Assembly (NCBI RefSeq): GCF_900155545.1
Contig: NZ_LT732526.1
Coordinates: 652,484 to 716,483, forward strand
Direction of reading: 5' to 3'
Length of the DNA stretch: 64,000 bases
From: Clostridium sp. Marseille-P2415
GTDB lineage: Bacteria; Bacillota; Clostridia; Lachnospirales; Lachnospiraceae
The notes below the pieces were generated by a model, which was given only the letters and a program-made list of their open reading frames with translations, was not told the origin of the DNA and did not search any database. How positions within the stretch are numbered: the stretch's first letter is position 1; the number at the start of each line of letters is the position of its first letter. A program made the translations under genes and the position numbers. This document shows positions 43,227 to 52,834 of this stretch, piece after piece.

Positions 43227-44131
43227 GCCTTCCAGTATTTCCTGGCAAGTTCTATAAAATACTGGGCCGCATGGGTCAGATAACTGCCTTTCCGGTAGGT
43301 GGCAACCACATCCCAGGACGGATGGGATTGTATGGAAAAACATGCAATTCCTTCGTATCCTTTCCGTAAATAATAATAAGGAATCAGGCCGCAGCACAGG
43401 TTTGCCTGGATCATCGTTAAAATGGTACTGGTGCTGGCGGTCTCGAACAAAACATTTGGTTCAAATCCCGCCTCCTCAAAGATCCCATCCACCAGCTGCC
43501 GAATGGTAGATTCCTTATACATGAGGACAAACGGTTCATAGGCAAAGGAGGCAATATCCAGTATTGGAAACGGACCGGATTCCATTGCAGTTGAAAATTC
43601 GCTGAGAGGGTGCTTTTTCGGTATGGCAAGGTAGATTTCTTCTGTAGCGATAGGAATGTATTCATCCGAAGTTCGCTGGTTGTCACAAAGCGTCAGAAAG
43701 CCGATATCCAAGTCGCCCCGGGCAATCATAGCCTGCTGTTTTTTTACACTCAGCTCATTGGGAGTCACGATGATTTCCGGAAATTCCCTGTGAAATTCCG
43801 GATAAACGGCAGAAAACATAGCAATTCCCCTTCCTGTGGTGAAGCCAACGGAAAGGCGGCCCTTTTTATCGGAGACCATATCGTTAATGATACGATAGGT
43901 CTCTTGTTTTGTCTGCAGCATTTTCCGGGCGTTTTCCAGATAGACCTTTCCGGCTTCGGTAGGACGCCAGTCCGTGCGGGACCGGTGAAAAAGCTGAGTG
44001 CCCAGCTCCTTTTCCAGGCGCAGAAGCTGCTGGTTTAAAGCAGGCTGAGTAATAAAGAGCTTTTCCGCGGCCCGTGTAATGTTATTTTCTTCCGCAATTT
44101 TTAAGATATATTCAATCTGTTTCGTATCCAA
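43223..44131 (-). CDS. LysR-family transcriptional regulator
   Basis: 302 residues from TTG at 44131 with GAGAGG 8 bases upstream; a TTG at 44152 is the longer option. An N-terminal helix-turn-helix (NNITRAAEKLFITQPALNQQ) is followed by a substrate-binding domain. It is divergent from the LarA-like/galactarate dehydratase operon, so it probably controls that operon in response to a sugar acid. This role is inferred from position. Confidence 0.9.
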   Translation of the reverse strand: MDTKQIEYILKIAEENNITRAAEKLFITQPALNQQLLRLEKELGTQLFHRSRTDWRPTEAGKVYLENARKMLQTKQETYRIINDMVSDKKGRLSVGFTTGRGIAMFSAVYPEFHREFPEIIVTPNELSVKKQQAMIARGDLDIGFLTLCDNQRTSDEYIPIATEEIYLAIPKKHPLSEFSTAMESGPFPILDIASFAYEPFVLMYKESTIRQLVDGIFEEAGFEPNVLFETASTSTILTMIQANLCCGLIPYYYLRKGYEGIACFSIQSHPSWDVVATYRKGSYLTHAAQYFIELARKYWKA

Positions 44132-44215
44132 CTCTTGTACCTCTCTTTTCAAAACGTCCCATATAGTATAAGACTGTTTCTACAAAAATACAATAATGAT
44201 TCTAACAAAAATTTA

Positions 44216-44266
44216 TAGATATCTAAAATCTATTAATTTTACAAATAGTAAACTTGCCTATATAAT
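44216..44266 (+). promoter_or_regulatory. Divergent promoter region of the sugar-acid operon
   Basis: TTTACA (44238-44243), 17-bp spacer, TATAAT (44261-44266). The perfect palindrome TAGATATCTA (44216-44225) just upstream is a candidate LysR site. Confidence 0.6.
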
Positions 44267-44309
44267 GAAAGCAATCAAAAGGAAATAGTAAAGAAAGGAA
44301 AGAATTCGA

Positions 44310-45620
44310 ATGAATGTCATAAATGGAGGAACTGTTTCAGGGTTGTTAAAGGACATCGCGATTCCAAGGATGTTTCATGCGAGGCAGCAGTTTCCGAGAG
44401 AAGTAATTAAGCCGGAGGATATTCCGGCGGCTGTTAGGAAAGAGCTGGAGAAACCCTGTTTTTCTTCTCTGATTAAGCCGGATATGAGGATTGCCATAAC
44501 CGCAGGAAGCCGGGGAATCCGAAATGTGGATATCATCACCAGGGCGATCGTGGATTTTGTTAAATCCAGAGGTGCAAGGCCTTTTATCGTTCCTGCCATG
44601 GGAAGCCATGGCGGTGCAACGGCCGAAGGCCAGCTGGAAGTGCTGGCAAGCTATCACATCACTCCGGAAACCATGGGCTGCCCCATACGTTCTTCCATGG
44701 ATGTGGCAGAGCTTGGCTATTCCGAACGGGGAAGGAGGGTGGTTCTGGACCGGAATGCCTATGAAGCAGACGGCATCATTATCTCATGCCGCTTAAAACC
44801 CCACAACGCATTCCGTGGTTCTTACGAAAGCGGACCCTGTAAAATGATGACGGTAGGGCTGGGAAAACAGGTTGGTGCATCGGCCGTGCACAGCGACGGC
44901 ATGGATGTGATTGCACAGAACATCCCTTCCATGGCAAAAGTCGTGCTGGAGAAAGCAAACATCCTGTTTGCGATTCCATGCATAGAAAATGCATACGATG
45001 AAACCTGTAAAATAGAAGCCATACTGGCAAAGGATATCCTTTCCAGAGAACCGGAGCTTTTAAAATACGCATTCTCCAACATGCCTAAGCTGATTGTCGG
45101 AGAGACCGATGTGCTGGTAGTCGATGAAATCGGAAAGAATTACAGCGGTACCGGAGTGGATCCCAATATTACAGGAACATTTTCCACACCCTATGCAACG
45201 GGTGGGATCAAAGTGCAGAGAACCTGCTTTTTGAATTTAAGCGAAGCCTCCCATGGCAATGCGCTGGGCTGCGGTCTGGCGAGCGCCATCACAAAAAAAA
45301 TATTCGATGAGATGGATGTGGAAAAAATGTATCCCAACTGCATTACAAGCACAGTACTGGCATCTGCCAGAATCCCCTGCGTGGTTGCTACCGATAAGGA
45401 GGCCATACAGATATGCATCCGTACCTGTAATAAAATCGAGCCGGAGCGTATCCGGATCGTCAGGATCTCAAATAGTCTTCATATTGATGCCATTTTACTG
45501 TCAGAAGCCTATTATGCAGATGTAAAGGCCGGCAGATATGAAGGGCTGGAGGCCGTGGACGAACCCCGGGAACTGGAATTTGACGAGGCAGGGAATGTAT
45601 TGACGCCTGTCAGAATATAG
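44310..45620 (+). CDS. LarA-like (DUF2088) hydroxyacid racemase/epimerase-family protein
   Basis: 436 residues. The N-terminal half matches DUF2088/LarA: MRIAITAGSRGIRNVD, VPAMGSHGGATAEGQ, IIISCRLKPHNAFRGSYESG and CKMMTVGLGKQVGASAVH. In LarA a Lys and His in the last type of segment hold the nickel-pincer cofactor, and both residue types are present. Relatives act on various hydroxyacids. Directly followed by galactarate dehydratase (7 bases), so a sugar-acid epimerase role is plausible. No larBCE cofactor genes are in the window. Confidence 0.75.
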   Translation: MNVINGGTVSGLLKDIAIPRMFHARQQFPREVIKPEDIPAAVRKELEKPCFSSLIKPDMRIAITAGSRGIRNVDIITRAIVDFVKSRGARPFIVPAMGSHGGATAEGQLEVLASYHITPETMGCPIRSSMDVAELGYSERGRRVVLDRNAYEADGIIISCRLKPHNAFRGSYESGPCKMMTVGLGKQVGASAVHSDGMDVIAQNIPSMAKVVLEKANILFAIPCIENAYDETCKIEAILAKDILSREPELLKYAFSNMPKLIVGETDVLVVDEIGKNYSGTGVDPNITGTFSTPYATGGIKVQRTCFLNLSEASHGNALGCGLASAITKKIFDEMDVEKMYPNCITSTVLASARIPCVVATDKEAIQICIRTCNKIEPERIRIVRISNSLHIDAILLSEAYYADVKAGRYEGLEAVDEPRELEFDEAGNVLTPVRI

Positions 45621-45627
45621 GGAGTGA

Positions 45628-47154
45628 ATGATAATCATGAATACACCATTGTATGTAAAAATGAAAGAACAGGATAATGTAGCGATCGCAGTCAATGAAA
45701 TAAAGGCTGGTACAGAGGTCATGGATGGAGTGACCGTGCATCAGAATATTCCGCAGGCCCATAAAATTGCCCTCTGTGACATTCCGGAAGGCGGAGAAAT
45801 CGTCCGTTATGGGGTAATTCTCGGCTATGCCATAAATCCAATTGCCAAAGGTGACTGGATCAATGAGCATATGCTGGAGCTGCCTGCACCGCCGGATGTT
45901 GACAATATGGAGTTTGCCACCAATCTGGTAACAGATCTGCCGGAACCTCCCATCACGACCTGGGAGGGGTACGTAAATCCAAACGGCGGTCCGGCAGGGA
46001 CCCGCAACCTTTTGGGAATCAGCACCACGGTTCAATGTGTAACCGGCGTGTTAAATGTAGCAGTTGAAAAAATGAAGCGGGAGCTGCTTTCCAAATATCC
46101 TAACGTTGACGATATCGTACCCATTAACCATGCGTATGGCTGCGGCGTTGCCATAAACGCACCCGAGGCGAAGGTGCCCATCCGCGCACTGCGCAATTTA
46201 TCCAAGCATCCAAACTTCGGAGGACAGATGATGGTAGTCGGGCTCGGATGCGAGAAATTTACCGTTGACATGCTCTGCGACGCAGCAGACATCACGGAAG
46301 AAAATGTCATCATCCTACAGGAGAAAAAGGGCTTTGACGATATGATTGACTCCTTAATGGAAATGGCCGAAAAAAAGCTGAAAATCTTAAATGAGAGAAA
46401 ACGGGAGACCCTTCCCCTGTCGGATTTATTGATCGGCATGCAATGCGGAGGCAGCGACGCCCTTTCCGGTGTGACTGCAAATCCATCTGCCGGTTATGCC
46501 GCCGATATGCTGGTAAAAGGAGGTGCGACGGTCCTGTTTTCCGAGGTTACAGAAGTGCGGGACGGCGTATACTTACTGGCTCAGCGCTGCGTGAACGAAG
46601 AGGTAGGAAAGAAGCTGGCAGAGGAGATGAAGTGGTACGATCACTATTTAAAAGAAGGTGAGGTGGACCGGAGTGCCAATCCGACTCCGGGAAACAAAAA
46701 AGGCGGACTTGCAAATATTGTGGAGAAGGCCATGGGTTCGATTGCCAAATCCGGTACCTCCCCGATTGTGGAAGTGTTGTCCCCGGCTGAGAAACCGACC
46801 CAAAAAGGGCTTATTTATGCAGCTACCCCGGCAAGTGATATAGTCTGCGGCCCATGTCAGCTGGCAAGCGGAATCGGCCTGCAGGTATTTATGACCGGCC
46901 GGGGAACTCCGTATGGACTGGCGATCGCCCCGGTGATCAAAGTATGTTCCAGAAGTGATATGAAAGCCCAATGGATGGATCTGATTGATGTAGACGCAGG
47001 CCCCATTGCAACCGGTGAGGCAACCATAGAACAGATCGGTACCCTGTTATTTAGGGAAATCATTGATGTTGCAAGCGGCCGCAAGCAGACTTATGCGGAA
47101 AAATATAAATTACACAACGACTTATGTATTTTTAATCCTGCTCCAATCACCTGA
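45628..47154 (+). CDS. garD: Galactarate dehydratase (UxaA/GarD family)
   Basis: Dehydrates galactarate to 5-keto-4-deoxy-glucarate. It has 508 residues. An N-terminal SAF domain (about 10-95) has [16 protein letters not shown] and [18 protein letters not shown]. The catalytic part has [61 protein letters not shown] and [20 protein letters not shown], close to the E. coli GarD pattern. Two candidate ATGs (45628, 45637) are at non-ideal distances from GGAG. Altronate dehydratase is the main alternative, but the motif detail favours GarD. Confidence 0.9.
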   Translation: MIIMNTPLYVKMKEQDNVAIAVNEIKAGTEVMDGVTVHQNIPQAHKIALCDIPEGGEIVRYGVILGYAINPIAKGDWINEHMLELPAPPDVDNMEFATNLVTDLPEPPITTWEGYVNPNGGPAGTRNLLGISTTVQCVTGVLNVAVEKMKRELLSKYPNVDDIVPINHAYGCGVAINAPEAKVPIRALRNLSKHPNFGGQMMVVGLGCEKFTVDMLCDAADITEENVIILQEKKGFDDMIDSLMEMAEKKLKILNERKRETLPLSDLLIGMQCGGSDALSGVTANPSAGYAADMLVKGGATVLFSEVTEVRDGVYLLAQRCVNEEVGKKLAEEMKWYDHYLKEGEVDRSANPTPGNKKGGLANIVEKAMGSIAKSGTSPIVEVLSPAEKPTQKGLIYAATPASDIVCGPCQLASGIGLQVFMTGRGTPYGLAIAPVIKVCSRSDMKAQWMDLIDVDAGPIATGEATIEQIGTLLFREIIDVASGRKQTYAEKYKLHNDLCIFNPAPIT

Positions 47155-47232
47155 TAAAAGAGTTTTTATACAATTCCTTTGGCTATGACATGTTCACAAA
47201 AGCACCGCCTTATGGTAAAATAGGTTATAAAT

Positions 47233-47823
47233 ATGAAAGGACAGGGGCGGAACATGGCTGCATATCCAAACAAAAGCGAAAAAACAAAATACCGTCTGGC
47301 TGACTCCGTAAAAGACTGTATGAAAACGAAGCCCGTAGATAAGATTACGGTACAGAACATCGTGGACGGATGTGGAATGACCAGACAGACCTTTTACCGG
47401 AATTTTAAGGATAAATATGATTTGATCAACTGGTATTTTGACAAGCTGGTGCTGGAATCCTTTGCCCAGATCGGGGTGGACAAGACCGTATGCCAGAGCC
47501 TGAGTGAAAAGTTTGAATTCATCAAAAAGGAAAAGGTCTTTTTTACAGAGGCTTTCCGTTCCGACGATTATAATTCTTTAAAAGAGCATGATTTTGAACT
47601 GATCATGGGATTCTACACGGAGCTGATCATCCGGAAGCGGCAGGAGCCGCTTTCTGAGGAGATCCGGTTCCTTTTGGAAATGTATTGCCGGGGATCTGTT
47701 TATATGACCGTGAAATGGGTCCTTTCCGGCATGAGGCAGACGCCGGGGGAGATGGCCGTCAGCCTTGTGGAAGCCATGCCTCCCAAGCTGGCAGCCGTAT
47801 TTTCAGAGGCAAGACTGGTTTAA
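47233..47823 (+). CDS. TetR/AcrR-family regulator
   Basis: 196 residues; an internal ATG at 47254 with AGGGG upstream may be the true start. The helix-turn-helix reads KITVQNIVDGCGMTRQTFYR with NFKDKYDLINWYF, the DhaS/TetR_C_8 type. It lies between garD and fucO. An array of GTTACA/TGTAAC half-sites after it could be its operator. Confidence 0.88.
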   Translation: MKGQGRNMAAYPNKSEKTKYRLADSVKDCMKTKPVDKITVQNIVDGCGMTRQTFYRNFKDKYDLINWYFDKLVLESFAQIGVDKTVCQSLSEKFEFIKKEKVFFTEAFRSDDYNSLKEHDFELIMGFYTELIIRKRQEPLSEEIRFLLEMYCRGSVYMTVKWVLSGMRQTPGEMAVSLVEAMPPKLAAVFSEARLV

Positions 47824-47850
47824 AATACGGCAGAAATGCACATAATGAAA

Positions 47851-47902
47851 GTTACAGTTTACGTTTGTTGTAACATTTGTTACAAAATACGGAGATTGTA
47901 AC
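47851..47902. promoter_or_regulatory. Inverted GTTACA/TGTAAC array upstream of fucO
   Basis: GTTACA (47851-47856), TGTAAC (47869-47874), GTTACA (47879-47884) and TGTAAC (47897-47902) are four half-sites in alternating orientation. The central pair forms a perfect TTGTAAC-ATTT-GTTACAA dyad (47868-47885). Candidate operator for the neighbouring TetR protein. Confidence 0.55.
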
Positions 47903-47985
47903 TTTATTTTTTGTGCACATGTCGTTAAAATAATAACAGATAGAACATGTCTTCCCTGAGAAGAAAAAGAAAAGGAGAGATTCCC

Positions 47986-49134
47986 ATGGCAAACAGAATC
48001 GTTTTAAATGAAACCTCTTATCATGGCGCAGGTGCGGTAAATGAGATTCCAGGCGAGGTAAAAAAGAGAGGGTTTCAGAAAGCATTTGTAGCATCCGATC
48101 CCGATTTGATTCAATTCAATGTGACTTCCAAAGTGACAAAGATCCTGGAAGAGAACGGAATGGATTACGAGATCTATTCTGATATTAAACCGAACCCAAC
48201 CATAGAAAACGTCCGGACCGGAGTGGAAGCATTTAAGAAATCCGGTGCTGATTATATCATTGCCATAGGCGGAGGTTCTTCCATAGATACCGCCAAGGCC
48301 ATTGGCATCATCGTTACGAATCCGGAATTTGCAGATGTGAGGAGCCTGGAGGGAGTTGCGCCTACCGGAAAACCGAGCGTCCCCATCATCGCCGTTCCCA
48401 CCACTGCCGGTACGGCGGCAGAAGTTACCATTAACTACGTAATCACCGATGTAGAGAAAAAACGCAAATTTGTCTGCGTAGATCCTCACGATATTCCAGT
48501 GGTTGCAATCGTAGATCCGGATATGATGTCCAGCATGCCAAAAGGCCTGACTGCTGCTACCGGTATGGATGCGTTGACCCATGCCATCGAAGGCTATATT
48601 ACGAAAGGTGCAAATACCATTACGGATATGTTTAACTTAAAGGCAGTTGAATTAATTGCCGGGAGTTTAAGAGGTGCAGTCGAAAATACAGCCGAAGGCC
48701 GCGAAGGAATGGCTTTGGGCCAATATATCACCGGCATGGGATTTTCTAACTGCGGTCTTGGAATCGTGCATTCCATGGCTCATGCGCTGGGCGCTGTTTA
48801 TGATACACCTCACGGCGTGGGAAATGCCATTCTGCTTCCCACGGTCATGGAATTCAATGCCGATGCCACAGGGGAAAAGTACCGCGATATTGCAAAGGCC
48901 ATGGGCGTGGACCATACTGAGAAGATGACCCGGGAAGAATACCGCAAAGCAGCCGTTGATGCCGTTAAAAAGCTTTCTTCCGATGTTGGCATACCGGCCG
49001 ATTTAAAACAGATTGTAAAAGAAGAGGATATTCAGTTTCTGGCTGAATCCGCAGCAGCAGATGCCTGCGCTCCGGGGAATCCCAAGGAAGCTAGCCTGGA
49101 AGATATCATCAGACTTTATAAATCACTCATGTAA
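47986..49134 (+). CDS. fucO: Lactaldehyde reductase-type iron-containing alcohol dehydrogenase
   Basis: 382 residues from ATG at 47986 (AAGGAGAG 8 bases upstream), exactly the E. coli FucO length. Very FucO-like: MANRIVLNETSYHG, PNPTIENV, IAIGGGSSIDTAKAIGII, EFADVRSLEGV and TTAGTAAEVTINYVITD. Metal-site residues lie in DALTHAIEGYI and HSMAHALGAVYDTPHG. It reduces small aldehydes with NADH. Beside garD it might reduce tartronate semialdehyde, but that is inference. Confidence 0.9.
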   Translation: MANRIVLNETSYHGAGAVNEIPGEVKKRGFQKAFVASDPDLIQFNVTSKVTKILEENGMDYEIYSDIKPNPTIENVRTGVEAFKKSGADYIIAIGGGSSIDTAKAIGIIVTNPEFADVRSLEGVAPTGKPSVPIIAVPTTAGTAAEVTINYVITDVEKKRKFVCVDPHDIPVVAIVDPDMMSSMPKGLTAATGMDALTHAIEGYITKGANTITDMFNLKAVELIAGSLRGAVENTAEGREGMALGQYITGMGFSNCGLGIVHSMAHALGAVYDTPHGVGNAILLPTVMEFNADATGEKYRDIAKAMGVDHTEKMTREEYRKAAVDAVKKLSSDVGIPADLKQIVKEEDIQFLAESAAADACAPGNPKEASLEDIIRLYKSLM

Positions 49135-49141
49135 ACATAAA

Positions 49142-49176
49142 AAAATCCTTCGGATGCTCGGTCCGGAGGATTTTTT
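49142..49176 (+). terminator. Rho-independent terminator after fucO
   Basis: AAATCCTTCGGA pairs with TCCGGAGGATTT, then a run of Ts to 49176. Confidence 0.85.
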
Positions 49177-49288
49177 ATGCCCTGATTTATATGGAAAAAC
49201 TGCCGCAGACGGAGTCCATGAGGGAAAAACTGGATGCAAAATCAGAAAGATGGTGTTATGATAAGACAGGTAAGGAGGCAGCAAAGAT

Positions 49289-50671
49289 ATGGCAGATACA
49301 AAAAATGATTTTTCAAAGGGAAATGTAGTGGAAAACATATTGAAGCTGGCCGTTCCCATGACACTGGCCCAGCTCATCAATGTACTTTATAATATCATAG
49401 ACAGGATTTACATAGGCAGAATACCGGAGCACGCCACACTGGCCTTAACAGGTCTGGGGCTGTGTCTTCCCATTATTTCCATAGTCATTGCTTTTGCCAA
49501 TTTATTTGGCATGGGCGGTGCGCCCTTATGCTCCATTGAGAGGGGGCGCGGAAATTTGAAGGAAGCCGAAAAGATCATGGGCAACTCCTTTGTCCTTTTG
49601 GTGATATTCGGCCTGGTGCTCACAGCCTTAGGGCTTATTTTTAAGAAACCCATGCTGTATCTGTTCGGTGCCAGTGATAAGACCTATCCTTTTGCAGAGC
49701 AGTACATCAGCATTTACCTGCTGGGCAGTATCTTTGTCATGGTCGGTCTGGGGATGAACAGTTTTATCAATTCCCAGGGCTTTGGTACCATTGGTATGAT
49801 GACGGTTCTTTTAGGAGCGGTTGCCAATATTATATTAGATCCCGTATTCATTTTCGTTTTTGACATGGGTGTGAAAGGGGCGGCATTTGCAACCATATTG
49901 TCCCAGTTCCTCTCCGCTCTGTGGATTGTTAAGTTCCTGACCGGTAAGAAAACCATTTTAAAGCTCAGGACCTCCTGCTTTCCTTTAACGAAGCAAAGGG
50001 CAAAGGATATTACTGCCCTGGGAATGTCAGGCTTCACCATGTCAATCACCAACAGTTCGGTTCAGGTTATGTATAATGCTTCCCTTCAGAATTATGGAGG
50101 CGATTTGTATGTTGGCATTATGACCGTCATTAATTCGGTCAGGGAAGTGATTTCCATGCCTGTAAGCGGCATTACAAACGGCTCTCAGCCGGTTATGGGT
50201 TTTAACTACGGGGCAGGGGAATATGGCCGGGTAAAACGGGCGATTGTTTTTACCTCGGCCGTTTCCATTATATATACCACTGTCATGTGGGGGCTGGTCC
50301 ACGGTTTTCCGGAGTTTTTTATCCGGATTTTCAATCAGGATGCAGAGCTTTTAAAAGCAGGGGTTCCGGCCATGCGGATTTATTATTTCGGCTTCTTTTT
50401 CATGTCGCTGCAGTTCGCAGGCCAGTCGGTGTTCGTAGCCTTGGGAAAAGCCAGGAGAGCGGTGTTCTTTTCCATATTCCGGAAGGTGGTAATCGTAATA
50501 CCGTTAATCCTTATCCTTCCCCGCATTTTCGGAAACGGAACAGCCGGAGTCCTGATGGCGGAGCCCGTATCCAACCTGCTTGGAGGCGGAGCCTGCTTTC
50601 TCACCATGCTGGTTACCGTATGGCCGGAGCTTAGCGGCAAAAAGAAAAAAACCAGAGGTGCAGAAGTATGA
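49289..50671 (+). CDS. MATE-family efflux transporter
   Basis: 460 residues with twelve predicted membrane segments. It opens ENILKLAVPMTLAQLINVLY and has NIIDRIYIGRIP. Mid-protein MPVSGITNGSQPVMGFNYGA is typical of the clostridial MATE group. Its stop overlaps the ATG of the acetamidase-like gene (4 bases), so they are coupled. Substrate unknown. Confidence 0.9.
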   Translation: MADTKNDFSKGNVVENILKLAVPMTLAQLINVLYNIIDRIYIGRIPEHATLALTGLGLCLPIISIVIAFANLFGMGGAPLCSIERGRGNLKEAEKIMGNSFVLLVIFGLVLTALGLIFKKPMLYLFGASDKTYPFAEQYISIYLLGSIFVMVGLGMNSFINSQGFGTIGMMTVLLGAVANIILDPVFIFVFDMGVKGAAFATILSQFLSALWIVKFLTGKKTILKLRTSCFPLTKQRAKDITALGMSGFTMSITNSSVQVMYNASLQNYGGDLYVGIMTVINSVREVISMPVSGITNGSQPVMGFNYGAGEYGRVKRAIVFTSAVSIIYTTVMWGLVHGFPEFFIRIFNQDAELLKAGVPAMRIYYFGFFFMSLQFAGQSVFVALGKARRAVFFSIFRKVVIVIPLILILPRIFGNGTAGVLMAEPVSNLLGGGACFLTMLVTVWPELSGKKKKTRGAEV

Positions 50672-51579
50672 AAATCATAACCAGGAATTATATTACAAAT
50701 ATCCTGTCAAGGGACAACAGGCCCTGTGACAGGATTAAGGCTGGAGAAACGGTAGCCTTTGAGACTTATGACTGCTTCACCAATCAGTTTCTGCCTGAGG
50801 ATGCAACGTTTGAAAATGTGGTGAGAAAGCCGGGAAATCCGGCTACAGGTCCTCTCTATATTGAAGATGCGATGCCGGGAGACATGTTAAAGATCGATAT
50901 TCTGGATATCGAAATGGGGCCGGCAGGCATTGTTATGCTTGGGCCGGACAGCGGGAGCGAAAAGGAGGAATTTCCGAAAAAAGTCTTAAAGAGGGTGCCG
51001 GTAAAGGGAGGGTTTGCCTTCTACAATGAAAAGGTTCCAATACCGGTAAAGCCAATGATCGGCGTCATCGGAGTTGCTCCGGCGGGGGAGGGGGTATCTA
51101 CCATCACCCCCATGGATCATGGCGGAAATATGGACTGCACCCAGATTAAAAAAGGAGCAACCCTCTATCTGCCTGTATTTGTGGAAGGAGCACTCCTGTC
51201 CATGGGAGATTTTCATGCGGTCATGGGCGATGGCGAGGTGGAGGACTGCGGTCTGGAAATAGAAGGACGGGCCACCATCCGGGTCAATGTAGTTCGGAAT
51301 AAAAACTGCGTTCCTTATCCCATGATTGAGACAGAGGACAAGCTTATCACCATTGCGTCCCGGGAACATGTAGAAGAGGCGTGGCGGGCGGCTGCCAGAC
51401 AGATGTATGATTTCATGAAGGGGAAGATCGGCATGGATTATGAGGATGCCGGTATGCTTTTGACCATGACCGGAGATCTTGTCATCTGTCAGACAGTGAA
51501 CCCCATGAAAACAGTGAGAATGGAACTACCGCGCCATATAACCCAGAGTTATGGTTTTAATTCCATATCGGTAGAGTAA
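50668..51579 (+). CDS. Acetamidase/formamidase-family amidohydrolase
   Basis: 303 residues, the FmdA/AmdA family that hydrolyses short amides to ammonia and acid. Seen: NPATGPLYIEDAMPGDMLKI, HGGNMDCTQIKKGATLYLPV, FHAVMGDGEVEDCGLEIEG and a metal/active-site-type HGGNMD. Translation is coupled to the MATE gene. Substrate unknown. Confidence 0.9.
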   Translation: MKIITRNYITNILSRDNRPCDRIKAGETVAFETYDCFTNQFLPEDATFENVVRKPGNPATGPLYIEDAMPGDMLKIDILDIEMGPAGIVMLGPDSGSEKEEFPKKVLKRVPVKGGFAFYNEKVPIPVKPMIGVIGVAPAGEGVSTITPMDHGGNMDCTQIKKGATLYLPVFVEGALLSMGDFHAVMGDGEVEDCGLEIEGRATIRVNVVRNKNCVPYPMIETEDKLITIASREHVEEAWRAAARQMYDFMKGKIGMDYEDAGMLLTMTGDLVICQTVNPMKTVRMELPRHITQSYGFNSISVE

Positions 51580-51595
51580 AACAGGCCAAAATTTC

Positions 51596-51624
51596 TTGAC
51601 AGCCGGCGGTTTTTGGAACATAAT
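51596..51624 (+). promoter_or_regulatory. Sigma-A promoter of ilvE
   Basis: TTGACA (51596-51601), 17-bp spacer, CATAAT (51619-51624). No T-box is visible in the 55-base leader. Confidence 0.7.
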
Positions 51625-51678
51625 GATAAGCAATTATAAAAACTGACAGATATGCCGGTATGGGAAAGGGAGAGTAAA

Positions 51679-52749
51679 ATGCAGACGATCAGAATTGAGA
51701 AAACAACTTGTCCGAAGGAAAAACCAGGCAAAGACAACCCATTGACATTTGGAACCATATTCACGGATCATATGTTTGAGGTGGACTATGAAGAGGGAAA
51801 GGGCTGGTACGACCCAAGAATCGTGCCTTACCACAAGCTGGAGCTGGAGCCGTCTTCCATGGTTTTCCATTACGGTCAGGAGATGTTCGAGGGCTTAAAG
51901 GCATATAAGACAGAGGATGGCAGGATCCTGCTATTCCGCCCGGATAAGAATATTGAGCGTGCCAACAGGAGCAACAGCCGGCTTTGCATCCCGGAAATTC
52001 CGGAAGACTTATTTTTAGAGGCATTAAAAACAGTTGTAAGCGTGGATCAGGACTGGATTCCGACAAAACCGGGAACCTCCCTTTATATCAGGCCTTTTGT
52101 TATTGCTACGGATCCGTTTTTGGGTGTCAGGCCATCCCATACCTATAAATTCATGATTATTTTATCTCCGGTAGGGGCTTATTATGCCAGCGGCCTTGAT
52201 CCGGTTAAAATCTGGATCGAAGATGAATATGTGAGAGCCGTAAAGGGCGGCATCGGGGAAGCGAAGACCGGAGGAAATTATGTTGCTTCCCTGGCCTCCC
52301 AGGTAAAGGCTCATGAGGAGGGCTATTCCCAGGTGTTATGGCTTGACGGCGTTCACCGTAAATACATTGAAGAAGTAGGTGCCATGAACATCTTCTTTAA
52401 GATAAACGGCGTGGTCATCACTCCTGCGTTAAACGGCAGCATTCTCCCGGGCGTTACCAGAGATTCTGTGATTTCATTGTGCAGGGAATGGGGCATTCCG
52501 GTGGAGGAACGGAAAATTTCAGTAGACGAAATCGTTGCGGCAGCGGCATCCGGAGCCATGGAGGAGTGCTTCGGTACCGGAACGGCGGCTGTTGTCTCTC
52601 CGGTTGGGGAACTTCGTTTTGAAGAAGAGAGAATGTCCATTGGCGGCGGCAGGATCGGCGAATTGACTCAGAAATTTTATGATACCATTACCGGCATTCA
52701 GCTTGGCCGGACAGAGGGGCCAAAGGGCTGGAGCGTAGAAGTAAAATAA
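51679..52749 (+). CDS. ilvE: Branched-chain amino acid aminotransferase
   Basis: PLP enzyme for the last step of Ile, Val and Leu synthesis. It has 356 residues from ATG at 51679 (AGGGAGAG upstream); the frame to 51652 lacks a ribosome site. Class IV motifs: YGQEMFEGLKAY, the PLP Lys in GGIGEAKTGGNYVASL, EVGAMNIFF and EECFGTGTAAVVSPVG. Confidence 0.96.
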   Translation: MQTIRIEKTTCPKEKPGKDNPLTFGTIFTDHMFEVDYEEGKGWYDPRIVPYHKLELEPSSMVFHYGQEMFEGLKAYKTEDGRILLFRPDKNIERANRSNSRLCIPEIPEDLFLEALKTVVSVDQDWIPTKPGTSLYIRPFVIATDPFLGVRPSHTYKFMIILSPVGAYYASGLDPVKIWIEDEYVRAVKGGIGEAKTGGNYVASLASQVKAHEEGYSQVLWLDGVHRKYIEEVGAMNIFFKINGVVITPALNGSILPGVTRDSVISLCREWGIPVEERKISVDEIVAAAASGAMEECFGTGTAAVVSPVGELRFEEERMSIGGGRIGELTQKFYDTITGIQLGRTEGPKGWSVEVK

Positions 52750-52834
52750 TACCGTATGAATTTATCCGGCGGAGCTGAGAAAAGCGCCGCCGGAAGCTTT
52801 TTAGAAAAGACAGACAGAAAAAAGGGAGTCAGGT

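Noticed and set aside
47233-47253. Certain start of the TetR gene
   Set aside because: Both 47233 and 47254 are possible; I kept the longer frame but do not claim the first seven residues.
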